Shown in pieces: positions 46,826-54,129 of a DNA stretch of 64,000 nt (the first letter of the stretch is position 1; each line of letters begins with the position of its first letter). Under the pieces are notes generated by a model. The model was not told where the DNA came from. It saw only the letters and a list, made by a program, of their open reading frames with translations, and ran no database searches. The stretch comes from Hyphomicrobiales bacterium (GTDB lineage Bacteria; Pseudomonadota; Alphaproteobacteria; Rhizobiales; Rhizobiaceae), in the NCBI GenBank assembly GCA_900473205.1, contig UCLB01000001.1, forward strand, positions 268,392 to 332,391. The letters are read 5' to 3'. The translations under genes were made by a program, and so were the position numbers.

Positions 46826-48281
46826 AGTCTTCCACTCCCATCGCCTGCTGCAAAGCACCCACCGGGATTGTGGGAAGCGGCAGTTGCTGAATGGACGGTT
46901 TGATCTCGCAGGTGATCTCGATGAGTTCGGCAGGCAAATCGGAGTAGTTGCTGACCAGCGCGTAGTCGGCAGTGAGGAACATTTCCGCACTGCCCGCATG
47001 CACCGGCATACCCATAGCGCCCGACTTTAAATGGACGGTGCCGCTTAAAACCGTAACGATATGGCTCCGATTGGTGCCACCCAAAATCCGCGCCTGCTTT
47101 CCGGGTGCAATCGTCAGCAGGTTCATTGTGACGCCGTTTGCGGTGTGAATGGACTTGAAGGTTCCCCATTCCATGAACTGGTTGCGGTGAGTGCTGACTT
47201 CCGCCCGCTTTGACGACACCAGTTTTTCGACGATTTTCTTGACGTCCTGCGAACGATGCTTGGAAGCAACCAGAAGCGCGTCGTCGGTATCCACGACGAT
47301 CACATCCGTCATGCCAACGACTGCAATAAGCCGGTCTCCACCCCTGATCAGCGAATCCTGCGTGTCGTGCATCACGACATCACCGGAAATGACGTTACCA
47401 TTTTCACATTTATGACCGATGGAATGCAGCGAGTTCCAGGCGCCGACATCGTCCCATTTGATATCGGCTGGCGCGAGCGCAATATCCTTCGTCCGCTCGA
47501 AGATCGCTTTTTCAGTCGGCAGGTTAAGGGCCTTCAGAAACCCCTTGGCCGAAAGCGCGATGCCCCGATTTCCAGACAGGGGCTCGGCGTCGTTCAGGGA
47601 TATCTGCACGGCGTCGTAAGTGGCCGGGTCATGCAAACGATATTCGCTGACGAGTTTATCGGCCCGGAACATGCTGATGCCGGACGCCCAGTAGGCAGAA
47701 CCCGTTTCGAAAAGCGAATGAGCGATGCTCAGTTCCGGCTTCTCGATAAAACGCTCTACCCGGTGAAGACCCGGATAGTTATCGAAGACCCCGCCATCCA
47801 TGATGTAACCGTAACCGGTTTCGGCAAATGTCGGGCGGATGCCGAACGTTACGATCAAGCCGTCCAGCGCTGCTTTGTGCATGGACTGCACAACACCGTT
47901 GAGGTCTCCCTGAATCACATGATCCGATGGCAGTACGACGAGTACTGCATTTGGCTCTGCACCCGCCACATACATGGCTGCGGCCAACACGGCGGGACCG
48001 GTGTTACGAGCCATCGGTTCTGTGATGATATGTGCTTTACACTGAATCTCCGCCAATTGACGTGACGCCGTTTCCAGATGGCGTTCCCCAACGGACACGA
48101 TCGGCGTTGCGAACATTCCGCCACGGTGCCGTTGCACCGTCTGCTGAAAGAAGGACATAGAGCCCTTACCTTCAATCGACTGGAACTGTTTTGGCTGTTC
48201 TTCGCGTGACATCGGCCAAAGCCGGGTTCCAGAACCACCGCAAAGAATCAGAGGATAGATCTTGGAGGGTTTCATGGTCAT
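46818..48281 (-). CDS. algA: Mannose-1-phosphate guanylyltransferase (AlgA/ManC type) with degenerate isomerase domain
   Basis: Makes GDP-mannose from mannose-1-phosphate, 487 residues. The nucleotidyltransferase half is intact: LILCGGSGTRLWPMSR near residue 11, LPSDHVI, and VERFIEKPE. The C-terminal cupin should carry phosphomannose isomerase activity with metal ligands in the QMHHHRAEHW motif; here the aligned segment reads RILGGTNRSHIV, and the later ligand His is also gone. The enzyme is therefore probably guanylyltransferase only, and mannose-6-phosphate must come from another isomerase. It lies between alg44 and algG, overlapping both neighbours by a few bases. Confidence 0.9.
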   Translation of the reverse strand: MTMKPSKIYPLILCGGSGTRLWPMSREEQPKQFQSIEGKGSMSFFQQTVQRHRGGMFATPIVSVGERHLETASRQLAEIQCKAHIITEPMARNTGPAVLAAAMYVAGAEPNAVLVVLPSDHVIQGDLNGVVQSMHKAALDGLIVTFGIRPTFAETGYGYIMDGGVFDNYPGLHRVERFIEKPELSIAHSLFETGSAYWASGISMFRADKLVSEYRLHDPATYDAVQISLNDAEPLSGNRGIALSAKGFLKALNLPTEKAIFERTKDIALAPADIKWDDVGAWNSLHSIGHKCENGNVISGDVVMHDTQDSLIRGGDRLIAVVGMTDVIVVDTDDALLVASKHRSQDVKKIVEKLVSSKRAEVSTHRNQFMEWGTFKSIHTANGVTMNLLTIAPGKQARILGGTNRSHIVTVLSGTVHLKSGAMGMPVHAGSAEMFLTADYALVSNYSDLPAELIEITCEIKPSIQQLPLPTIPVGALQQAMGVEDYV

Positions 48282-49396
48282 GGTTTCCAGTTTCTGAGGG
48301 GTGAGATCAGACGGGCACCCGCATCGTTGATTGCGGCAAGCCAGACGGGCGTAGTATCAATCGATACGCGCACCGGCTTGTTGGCGTTGGAAGGTTGAAT
48401 GGGCGCGTCAGGCTTGAGCGTGACGACCATCATCGCGGCGGGATCGACGTTGGCACCCTTGGATTTTACGTTGGCCAAACGAGCGGGAAGGGAGGTGCCA
48501 TCCGCCATGGTCATTTTGATCGCGGCGTCGTCGGATAAGGCGTTGAGGTCCTTCGACGAAAAGCGTGCCTCGACCACCAGAGTGTCGCCGGCGCCAGTCA
48601 ATTGCGCCACAGGATCGCCTGCCAGAACTGTTGAGCCCTGAGCGACATACTGATCTCTCAGCGTGCAATCGCAAGGCATCACCGCCGTGACCGACGCCCC
48701 AGATGAGCTTTCAATCGTATAAAGCGGCTGGTTGCTTACCGGGTTACTCGCGAAGAAAGAGAGCTGACCGGACGTGGTGGCACGCAGCACGGGCCCGTTC
48801 CAGACGGCGAGAGCAGGGCCTTCGACATTGTGCTGGTACACCCGATTGGACACCAGAGCTGACGCACCGAAGATGAAAAGAACCGACGCAGCAGCGGAAA
48901 TGGTAATGCCCAGCAGTTTACTCAACAATCGACCTGAGGTCGTGTGAGCGTTCGCACCACCCGCATTCTTCGGCAGCCTTGACTTGGCCTGCAGCATATC
49001 ATGAAGGTTGACCACATCCCCCGCCAGCCAGGCGTTCAGGATGTAACGAAGCTGAGGCATATGAGGACCTGCGGGCTCCGAGAATGTCAGAGCCAGTTGT
49101 CCTGTTTCCGAATTTGCCATGTCGACGATGACGGCGATGGGTAGGGAAAAGACAAAAGCCCCGAAATCGAAACGGAACATCGCCAGACGTGTTGCCTGCG
49201 TCAATCCAGGGGCCGCAAGACCGCTAACCTTGGCTTGCGCCATCGACACGGAAAGTCCGTCGTAGGTTCGACCATCGATGACGACGCTGAAGGGGAGGTT
49301 GATGGAGGGATGTTCATTCCCGGAATGCAACGCCGATGCCGCTTCCGAAAAGACCTCTTTTGACCGCTCTTGGCCATTGTGCTCGCTCGTAGTCAT
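48278..49396 (-). CDS. alg44: Alg44-like polymerase co-factor with degenerate PilZ domain
   Basis: Inner-membrane protein of 372 residues (Pseudomonas Alg44: about 390). The ATG at 49396 follows AAGGAAC. Residues about 35-145 have the PilZ fold pattern (INLPFSVVIDG, ending LRYILNAWLAGDVVNLHDML), but the RxxxR and D/NxSxxG motifs that bind cyclic-di-GMP are absent; the second position reads SVSMAQAKVSG. One membrane helix (LLGITISAAASVLFIFGASA) is followed by a periplasmic HlyD-like domain with AVMPCDCTLRDQYVAQGS and VVEARFSSKDLNAL. Polymerisation may thus be independent of cyclic-di-GMP. It lies between alg8 and algA. Confidence 0.8.
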   Translation of the reverse strand: MTTSEHNGQERSKEVFSEAASALHSGNEHPSINLPFSVVIDGRTYDGLSVSMAQAKVSGLAAPGLTQATRLAMFRFDFGAFVFSLPIAVIVDMANSETGQLALTFSEPAGPHMPQLRYILNAWLAGDVVNLHDMLQAKSRLPKNAGGANAHTTSGRLLSKLLGITISAAASVLFIFGASALVSNRVYQHNVEGPALAVWNGPVLRATTSGQLSFFASNPVSNQPLYTIESSSGASVTAVMPCDCTLRDQYVAQGSTVLAGDPVAQLTGAGDTLVVEARFSSKDLNALSDDAAIKMTMADGTSLPARLANVKSKGANVDPAAMMVVTLKPDAPIQPSNANKPVRVSIDTTPVWLAAINDAGARLISPLRNWKP

Positions 49397-49418
49397 GCGC
49401 GTTCCTTGTTGCTTGGGT

Positions 49419-50870
49419 TCAACTAAGTGCGATTGCGGTGAGCAGCAGCCAACCCGTGGCAACTGCATGAAGATAGAATGACGTCAGGGATTTCAGTCGT
49501 AGCGACAGCGGCTGTCGCACCTTCGTTTTGCTGGCGGACTGCCGTGTCCACTTCTGGCGGTCGAGGCGGAACAGCACGAAGGTTTTGACCGCTGCGCCAA
49601 CCAGCTGACCGAAATACAGCAGGAAAGGATAGCTGATCGGGAAGTTTGGCCGGAAACTCATGATTGCGAGGCAATAGACATAGCGCGTGATCATGACCCA
49701 GGTGATGTAGGCAGCAAGGATCAGCGGATGAACGAAGATTGCCGACACCAGAACCGTTGCTGGACCAAGCAAAGTCGTCCACATCGATATGCGCTGGTCC
49801 AGCAGCGACCACCATGTAAATGCGCCGATCTGGCCAGGGCCAAGGGCAAGGGCTCGCCCGTTGGTGCGCAGCATATTGCCAAACCAGCGCACCATCAGAA
49901 CCACGGCAGAGTGCACGAAACCGGGATGTGGCTGGGTTTCCATCGACAGGCTGCTAACATCTGGAAGATAAAGCATCCGCCAACCGTTTTTCAGCAGCCA
50001 GAACCAGGTTGATTTGTCATCACCTGTCAGAAACGTTACGCGTCCCAGACGCCAGTGATCCATGCTGTCGCGTTCCACCATGCGGATGAAATCGCTGTTG
50101 CAAGCAAGCGTCGCCCGGAAAACCGACATTCTGCCGGTCAGCGTCAGGATGCGTTTTGAGAGACCCATCGAAGACATCATCATCTGGCGTTGGGTGAAGC
50201 GCAGGTTGAACCAGTCGCGGAATAAACCTGGTTTAGGCACTTCGCATCGTTCGTCCGTGGTCAGGGCGCCCACTTTGTCATCACAGAAGAAGGGCGCAGA
50301 CTTTTCGACAATGTCGAGGGGCGGGCAGCTATCGCCATCCACGAAGATGACGACATCTCTGTCACTCGGACATTGGCGAGCGATGATGCGCAAAGACGTT
50401 GCAAGAGCATCTCGCTTGCCGGTTCCGGCAATGCGGTCGATGATCAGGCGGACGTTTCCCTGCATATCAGGCGTCAATTCGAAGATGCTGCGGATCAATC
50501 GTTCATCCGCAGCCTCAACCACGGAGGCTACAACAGTTGCCCCCCCTCTCGATGCCCCTGCCGCCGCAAAGATGGAGCGGTAAACGGTTGTCGAGATTTC
50601 AGGCTCGATCTTGTAGCTGGTTGCCAGAAAGAAGGCATGGGCGGGCACGCGCTGTTGTCCGTAAAGTCCTTCCACCACCGCCCGCCGGCGTGGATGCACG
50701 AAGTGAACGAAGACATGCGCTCTGATGAAGTTGACAGCTCCCCAGCTATACCGCCAAGCGCCGATAATGCCGATGGTCAACGCAAGACCGATATGTTTGG
50801 AGAGTTCCTCGAAAGGAATGAACAGCAGCAAAAGGCAAACTGTCGTCAGGTAGAGCGCATGTTTGATCAT
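49419..50870 (-). CDS. alg8: Alg8-like polysaccharide polymerase (glycosyltransferase family 2)
   Basis: Inner-membrane processive glycosyltransferase of 483 residues (Pseudomonas Alg8: 494). N-terminal helices precede the GT2 domain, with VVIFVDGDSCPP (DxD-type metal site), the acceptor motif TGDDKSTWFW and RWFGNMLRTNGRAL at the position of the QxxRW motif. Four or so C-terminal helices form the channel (TTLLGPATVLVSAIFVHPL). It would polymerise GDP-mannuronate delivered by AlgD with help from Alg44. The gene starts 10 bases after algD. Confidence 0.88.
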   Translation of the reverse strand: MIKHALYLTTVCLLLLFIPFEELSKHIGLALTIGIIGAWRYSWGAVNFIRAHVFVHFVHPRRRAVVEGLYGQQRVPAHAFFLATSYKIEPEISTTVYRSIFAAAGASRGGATVVASVVEAADERLIRSIFELTPDMQGNVRLIIDRIAGTGKRDALATSLRIIARQCPSDRDVVIFVDGDSCPPLDIVEKSAPFFCDDKVGALTTDERCEVPKPGLFRDWFNLRFTQRQMMMSSMGLSKRILTLTGRMSVFRATLACNSDFIRMVERDSMDHWRLGRVTFLTGDDKSTWFWLLKNGWRMLYLPDVSSLSMETQPHPGFVHSAVVLMVRWFGNMLRTNGRALALGPGQIGAFTWWSLLDQRISMWTTLLGPATVLVSAIFVHPLILAAYITWVMITRYVYCLAIMSFRPNFPISYPFLLYFGQLVGAAVKTFVLFRLDRQKWTRQSASKTKVRQPLSLRLKSLTSFYLHAVATGWLLLTAIALS

Positions 50871-50880
50871 CGTTGCGACC

Positions 50881-52200
50881 TCACCAGCAAATGCCTTCGT
50901 AACGACCGTTCGAGCGAAGGCCCGCCGTCAGACGGGCAAGGTCGACGCAGGACTTTTCGGTGACCGCTTCGCTTAGCGGATCGACCGTTTCGTCGTAGCG
51001 ATTTCCGATGAGAATGATGTCCGAGGTGTCGATGAGTTCACCGATGCCTTCAACGAGACGGTCCTGAAGATCGGGAATGGTATTGTTGCCGCGCCCGGAA
51101 CCCGTCATCTGGTTATCGTAGGCCTCGCGCACACTCGGATCATAGACTTTCAGGCCGTAGCCCTTGGCGATCAGACGTGCGGCAAGATCTGCCAGTGGGC
51201 TTTCCCGCAGATCGTCAGTGCCCGCCTTGAAGCTGATGCCGACAAGTCCGACTGATTTCCCGCCAGTATTTTCGACCATTGTTTCTGCCCGTTCGATCTG
51301 TCGAGCATTGGCGATCAGCACAGCATCGAGAAGCGGTGTATTGGTCGCCTTGGCTGCGGCGAGATGGCGCAATGCACGTACGTCTTTCGGAAGGCAGGAG
51401 CCGCCGAAAGCAAAGCCTGGACGCATGAAGTAAGGCGACATGTTGACCTTGCCATCGGAGCAAAGGACCCGCATGACCTGTTGACCATCAATGCCTAGGG
51501 ATTTGGCGATATTGCCGATTTCATTGGCGAACGTGACTTTGGTCGCGCGCCAGGAGTTGCTGGTATATTTGATCATCTCTGCTGTCGCGAGGGAGACGAT
51601 GCTGAGCTGGCAAGGCAACCCTGCATTCACTTCCTTCAGGACGTCGAGCGTTGGCTCATCGAGCGCACCGAACACGATGAGGCCCGGATTGTAGTTGTCC
51701 TCGATTGCCGTGCTTTCGCGCAGAAATTCCGGATAATAGCCCACACCGAAATCAACACCGGCGACCAGTCCCGATGCCTGTTCGAGAAGCGGTATGCAAA
51801 CCGACTCCATGGTTCCCGGCACGATCGTCGAGCGGATCACGACCGAATGGTATCGCCCCTTAGCGGCAATTTCCTTGCCGATCTGGATGCAGGCTTGTTT
51901 GACGTAAGCCAAGCCAACTCCGCCATCCGGATCGCTCGGGGTGCCGACGCAGACGAAGGACACATCCGTGTCAGCGATGGCTTCTGCGATGTCCAGAGAT
52001 GCCCGCAGTTTGCCGAGTTCGACTGTTTTTTTGATCATGATGTCGAGGCCAGGCTCAACGATCGGCGTCTCGCCGCGGTTGACCTTGTCGACTTTGTTAG
52101 GATCGACATCGACTGCAACAACGTCATGCCCGTCACTGGCAAGACATGCAGCCGAAACTACCCCCACATACCCGATGCCAAATATACTGATACGTGCCAT
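50881..52200 (-). CDS. algD: GDP-mannose 6-dehydrogenase (AlgD type)
   Basis: Makes the GDP-mannuronate precursor, 439 residues (Pseudomonas AlgD: 436). The NAD fold begins IFGIGYVGVVSAACLASDG, GETPIVEPGLD follows, and the catalytic Cys is in FGGSCLPKDVRAL. The C-terminus NGRYEGICW matches the characteristic end of AlgD and separates it from UDP-glucose dehydrogenases. It is the first gene of the leftward operon, with 220 bases upstream that carry a leader hairpin. GDP-mannose specificity is also supported by algA in the same operon. Confidence 0.92.
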   Translation of the reverse strand: MARISIFGIGYVGVVSAACLASDGHDVVAVDVDPNKVDKVNRGETPIVEPGLDIMIKKTVELGKLRASLDIAEAIADTDVSFVCVGTPSDPDGGVGLAYVKQACIQIGKEIAAKGRYHSVVIRSTIVPGTMESVCIPLLEQASGLVAGVDFGVGYYPEFLRESTAIEDNYNPGLIVFGALDEPTLDVLKEVNAGLPCQLSIVSLATAEMIKYTSNSWRATKVTFANEIGNIAKSLGIDGQQVMRVLCSDGKVNMSPYFMRPGFAFGGSCLPKDVRALRHLAAAKATNTPLLDAVLIANARQIERAETMVENTGGKSVGLVGISFKAGTDDLRESPLADLAARLIAKGYGLKVYDPSVREAYDNQMTGSGRGNNTIPDLQDRLVEGIGELIDTSDIILIGNRYDETVDPLSEAVTEKSCVDLARLTAGLRSNGRYEGICW

Positions 52201-52236
52201 TTGGACGTTGCTCCCGTCATAGCTTGGTTCACATAA

Positions 52237-52275
52237 CGGGCCCGAAATACGGCTCTCTAATTCGTATTCGGCCCG
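52237..52275 (-). promoter_or_regulatory. Leader hairpin upstream of algD
   Basis: An imperfect 13-bp inverted repeat (cgggcccgaaatacg against cgtattcggcccg, each arm with small bulges) lies about 40-75 bases before the algD start, inside the probable 5' untranslated region. It could be an attenuator or a protein/RNA target. The AT-rich block at 52300-52376 is the likely promoter region of the operon. Confidence 0.45.
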
Positions 52276-52376
52276 TGTGTCTCAGCTTATGTCGGTAAAA
52301 ATCCCGTTCAAGTCAGGAAAAAGCGAAATATTAAGATTTAATTAACTATTAAATTATCGTACAAAGACAAAATGCC

Positions 52377-52394
52377 GCGACGATGTCTCGTCGC
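52377..52394 (-). terminator. Terminator after the LuxR-type regulator gene
   Basis: A perfect 7-bp stem (gcgacga, loop tgtc, tcgtcgc) lies 30 bases past the stop of the leftward LuxR-type gene. Read on the minus strand it is followed by ggcatttt, a short T run. It probably separates this gene from the algD promoter. Confidence 0.6.
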
Positions 52395-52423
52395 AGCTAA
52401 AATTATAAGATTTAATTTGATTA

Positions 52424-53122
52424 TTAGTTCAGCAAAAATGAAAACCAGCCACTGCTATATCCATATTTTACTATTGACACACGAGATTTGAGATCAAGTT
52501 TATCTGATGCTCTGGCCTTGTATGTTTCAACGGTCTTTCCGCTGACTTTTAATTCTGAAGCTATTTCTTTGGTAGTGAAACCGAAGGCAAACAGCTTCAG
52601 CACCATTTCCTCGCGCTGACTAAGCGGTCCAGACCCGGTCTCTACTGATGCGAGAGGTGTATTGTTGAGGGCAGCATAGAACGAGCGGATGTTAGGCTCA
52701 CGAATGAGGCTGAATATGCGGCGACTTATGTAAGTGCCGCCGCCGCCGATGATGCCGATTGCGCGAGAAAACTCCATCGCTATGTCCGAGACAAGCAGGA
52801 TATTGTGTATGCCTGCGGCGTATATGTCTGGTGCGGTCTCTACCAAATCGTCGTTGACCACACAGATGACCGCCGCGGTGCTACGTGCACTGCGCAGCCC
52901 GCGGACAACAATATGTCCGTCGAACTCAGACAGTTTATCCCCTATCCCGACGACAACAATATTTGGCAATGTTCGAACGATGAAATCGGAAATTTTCTCA
53001 AATTCACGTATTTCGTCGACGAATATTGCCGTTCCACTGAGTGAAACATTGTCGCAAAGTCTCTTTATAGTCTCTCTATTTGCTCCGACAGTCGCAACTC
53101 GGAGCCTAGCCTGATCAATCAT
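52424..53122 (-). CDS. LuxR/NarL-type regulator with pseudo-receiver domain
   Basis: Transcription factor of 232 residues. The C-terminal LuxR HTH is clear: LSQREEMVLKLFAFGFTTKE then IASELKVSGKTVETYKARAS. The N-terminal half has receiver-like alternation, but the acidic pocket is replaced (VATVGANRE at strand 1) and the phospho-acceptor Asp position reads IVVVGIGDKL. It is therefore unlikely to be controlled by ordinary phosphorylation. GGGGA precedes its ATG. It lies directly upstream of, and in the same direction as, the alginate-type operon, and is separated from it by a terminator, so it is the best local candidate for its regulator. It is more AT-rich than its neighbours. Confidence 0.82.
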   Translation of the reverse strand: MIDQARLRVATVGANRETIKRLCDNVSLSGTAIFVDEIREFEKISDFIVRTLPNIVVVGIGDKLSEFDGHIVVRGLRSARSTAAVICVVNDDLVETAPDIYAAGIHNILLVSDIAMEFSRAIGIIGGGGTYISRRIFSLIREPNIRSFYAALNNTPLASVETGSGPLSQREEMVLKLFAFGFTTKEIASELKVSGKTVETYKARASDKLDLKSRVSIVKYGYSSGWFSFLLN

Positions 53123-53589
53123 TGAAGTTCCCCGTTAAAGCGAAACTTCCTCCCAAGGCTTTGAACGATCTACAGTCCATCCTCCAGACTACAGGCCGCT
53201 ATTAGACAAGATTTCATACTTTCGAGAGAGCTTCATTAGGCTGCATTCATTTCCGTTATATGTCAACACTGATAGTCGAACTAATGTTGAAGTAATAACA
53301 AATCAGAAAATATTTCTCAATTATTTACTCTTAAGTTTGTATTTTTAAATGTTTATAGATCAATTTATTATTTTAGGTTGCATATTTTTTATATTTTCAG
53401 ATTCGCTAAATTTACATAAAGGCAGTCAATCCAGATATCATTTGATAGAAATCTGCCCGCTGGACGCAAAATATCGTCAGTATCCAATTCGGCGCATGCA
53501 GTATCCATACCGGAGTACATACCGACTGCGTAGAACCGTGTACTTTGCCGGTATGGTGAGCGTCGCCTGTTTCTGGAGGAGGAAAAGGA
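53123..53589. promoter_or_regulatory. AT-rich divergent region with nested inverted repeats
   Basis: About 470 bases without a credible gene, AT-rich at 53260-53410. The right part, upstream of the cytochrome b gene, contains the 9-bp inverted repeat ccataccgg (53505-53513) and ccggtatgg (53548-53556) enclosing further short complementary arms (gcagt/actgc). The cytochrome gene has a strong GGAGGAGGAAAAGGA ribosome-binding site. I looked for FMN-riboswitch consensus blocks and did not find them. The repeats could be a regulator operator or a structured leader. Confidence 0.45.
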
Positions 53590-54123
53590 ATGGCCCATGA
53601 CCTGAGACATCATGTCACGAAATACAGCAGGGTTTCGCGGGCGTTACACTGGATCGTGGCACTGCTTGTGTTTCTGACATGGCCACTGGGTCTGATGATC
53701 GGCTTCGTGAAGGACGAGGTCAAACTCGATTTCTATCTCGTCCATGAAAGCCTTGGCTTCCTCGTTCTCTGGGTCATGTTGCTCAAGGTTGGTGCGCGGC
53801 TGGTTGCACCTGCCCCGCCAATTCAGGGGGCAGGGATGGAACGCATGGCCGCACACACGGTCCACGGTTTGCTCTACGACTTTTTGATCATCATGCCTGT
53901 CTCGGGGTTTCTGGCAAGCAACGCCCATGGTTTCCCGCTGGAATGGTTCGGTCTGGTGCCGATCTGGAGCCCGCTTGCGAAGTCACCGCAGATTGCGCCG
54001 ACATTGTCTGCCATCCACGAATGGAGCGCATGGATCGTTTTGGCGCTTTTCACGTTACACATGTTGGCAGTGATCTTCCATCATCTGATCCGCCGAGACA
54101 CGACGCTTTACCGTATTCTTTAG
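53590..54123 (+). CDS. Cytochrome b561 family protein
   Basis: Four-helix di-heme membrane protein of 177 residues. Candidate heme His residues are in RALHWIVALLVF, LVHESLGFLVL, AHTVHGLLYDF and LFTLHMLAVIFHH. It is similar in size to CybB/YodB-type cytochromes, which move electrons from the quinone pool to periplasmic partners. It starts six bases before the RibD-like gene ends its upstream spacing, so the two are probably cotranscribed and it may supply a redox step for the cluster. The physiological partner is unknown. Confidence 0.9.
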   Translation: MAHDLRHHVTKYSRVSRALHWIVALLVFLTWPLGLMIGFVKDEVKLDFYLVHESLGFLVLWVMLLKVGARLVAPAPPIQGAGMERMAAHTVHGLLYDFLIIMPVSGFLASNAHGFPLEWFGLVPIWSPLAKSPQIAPTLSAIHEWSAWIVLALFTLHMLAVIFHHLIRRDTTLYRIL

Positions 54124-54129
54124 ACAGGG

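Noticed and set aside
47256..48065. 269-codon rightward open frame
   Set aside because: Antisense to the conserved nucleotidyltransferase domain of algA.
53400..53589. FMN riboswitch upstream of the flavin-type genes
   Set aside because: I looked for the conserved RFN sequence blocks here and before the GTP cyclohydrolase gene and did not find them.
53349..53600. 83-codon rightward open frame before the cytochrome b gene
   Set aside because: Runs through AT-rich DNA into the cytochrome start, with no domain and odd composition; the region looks regulatory.
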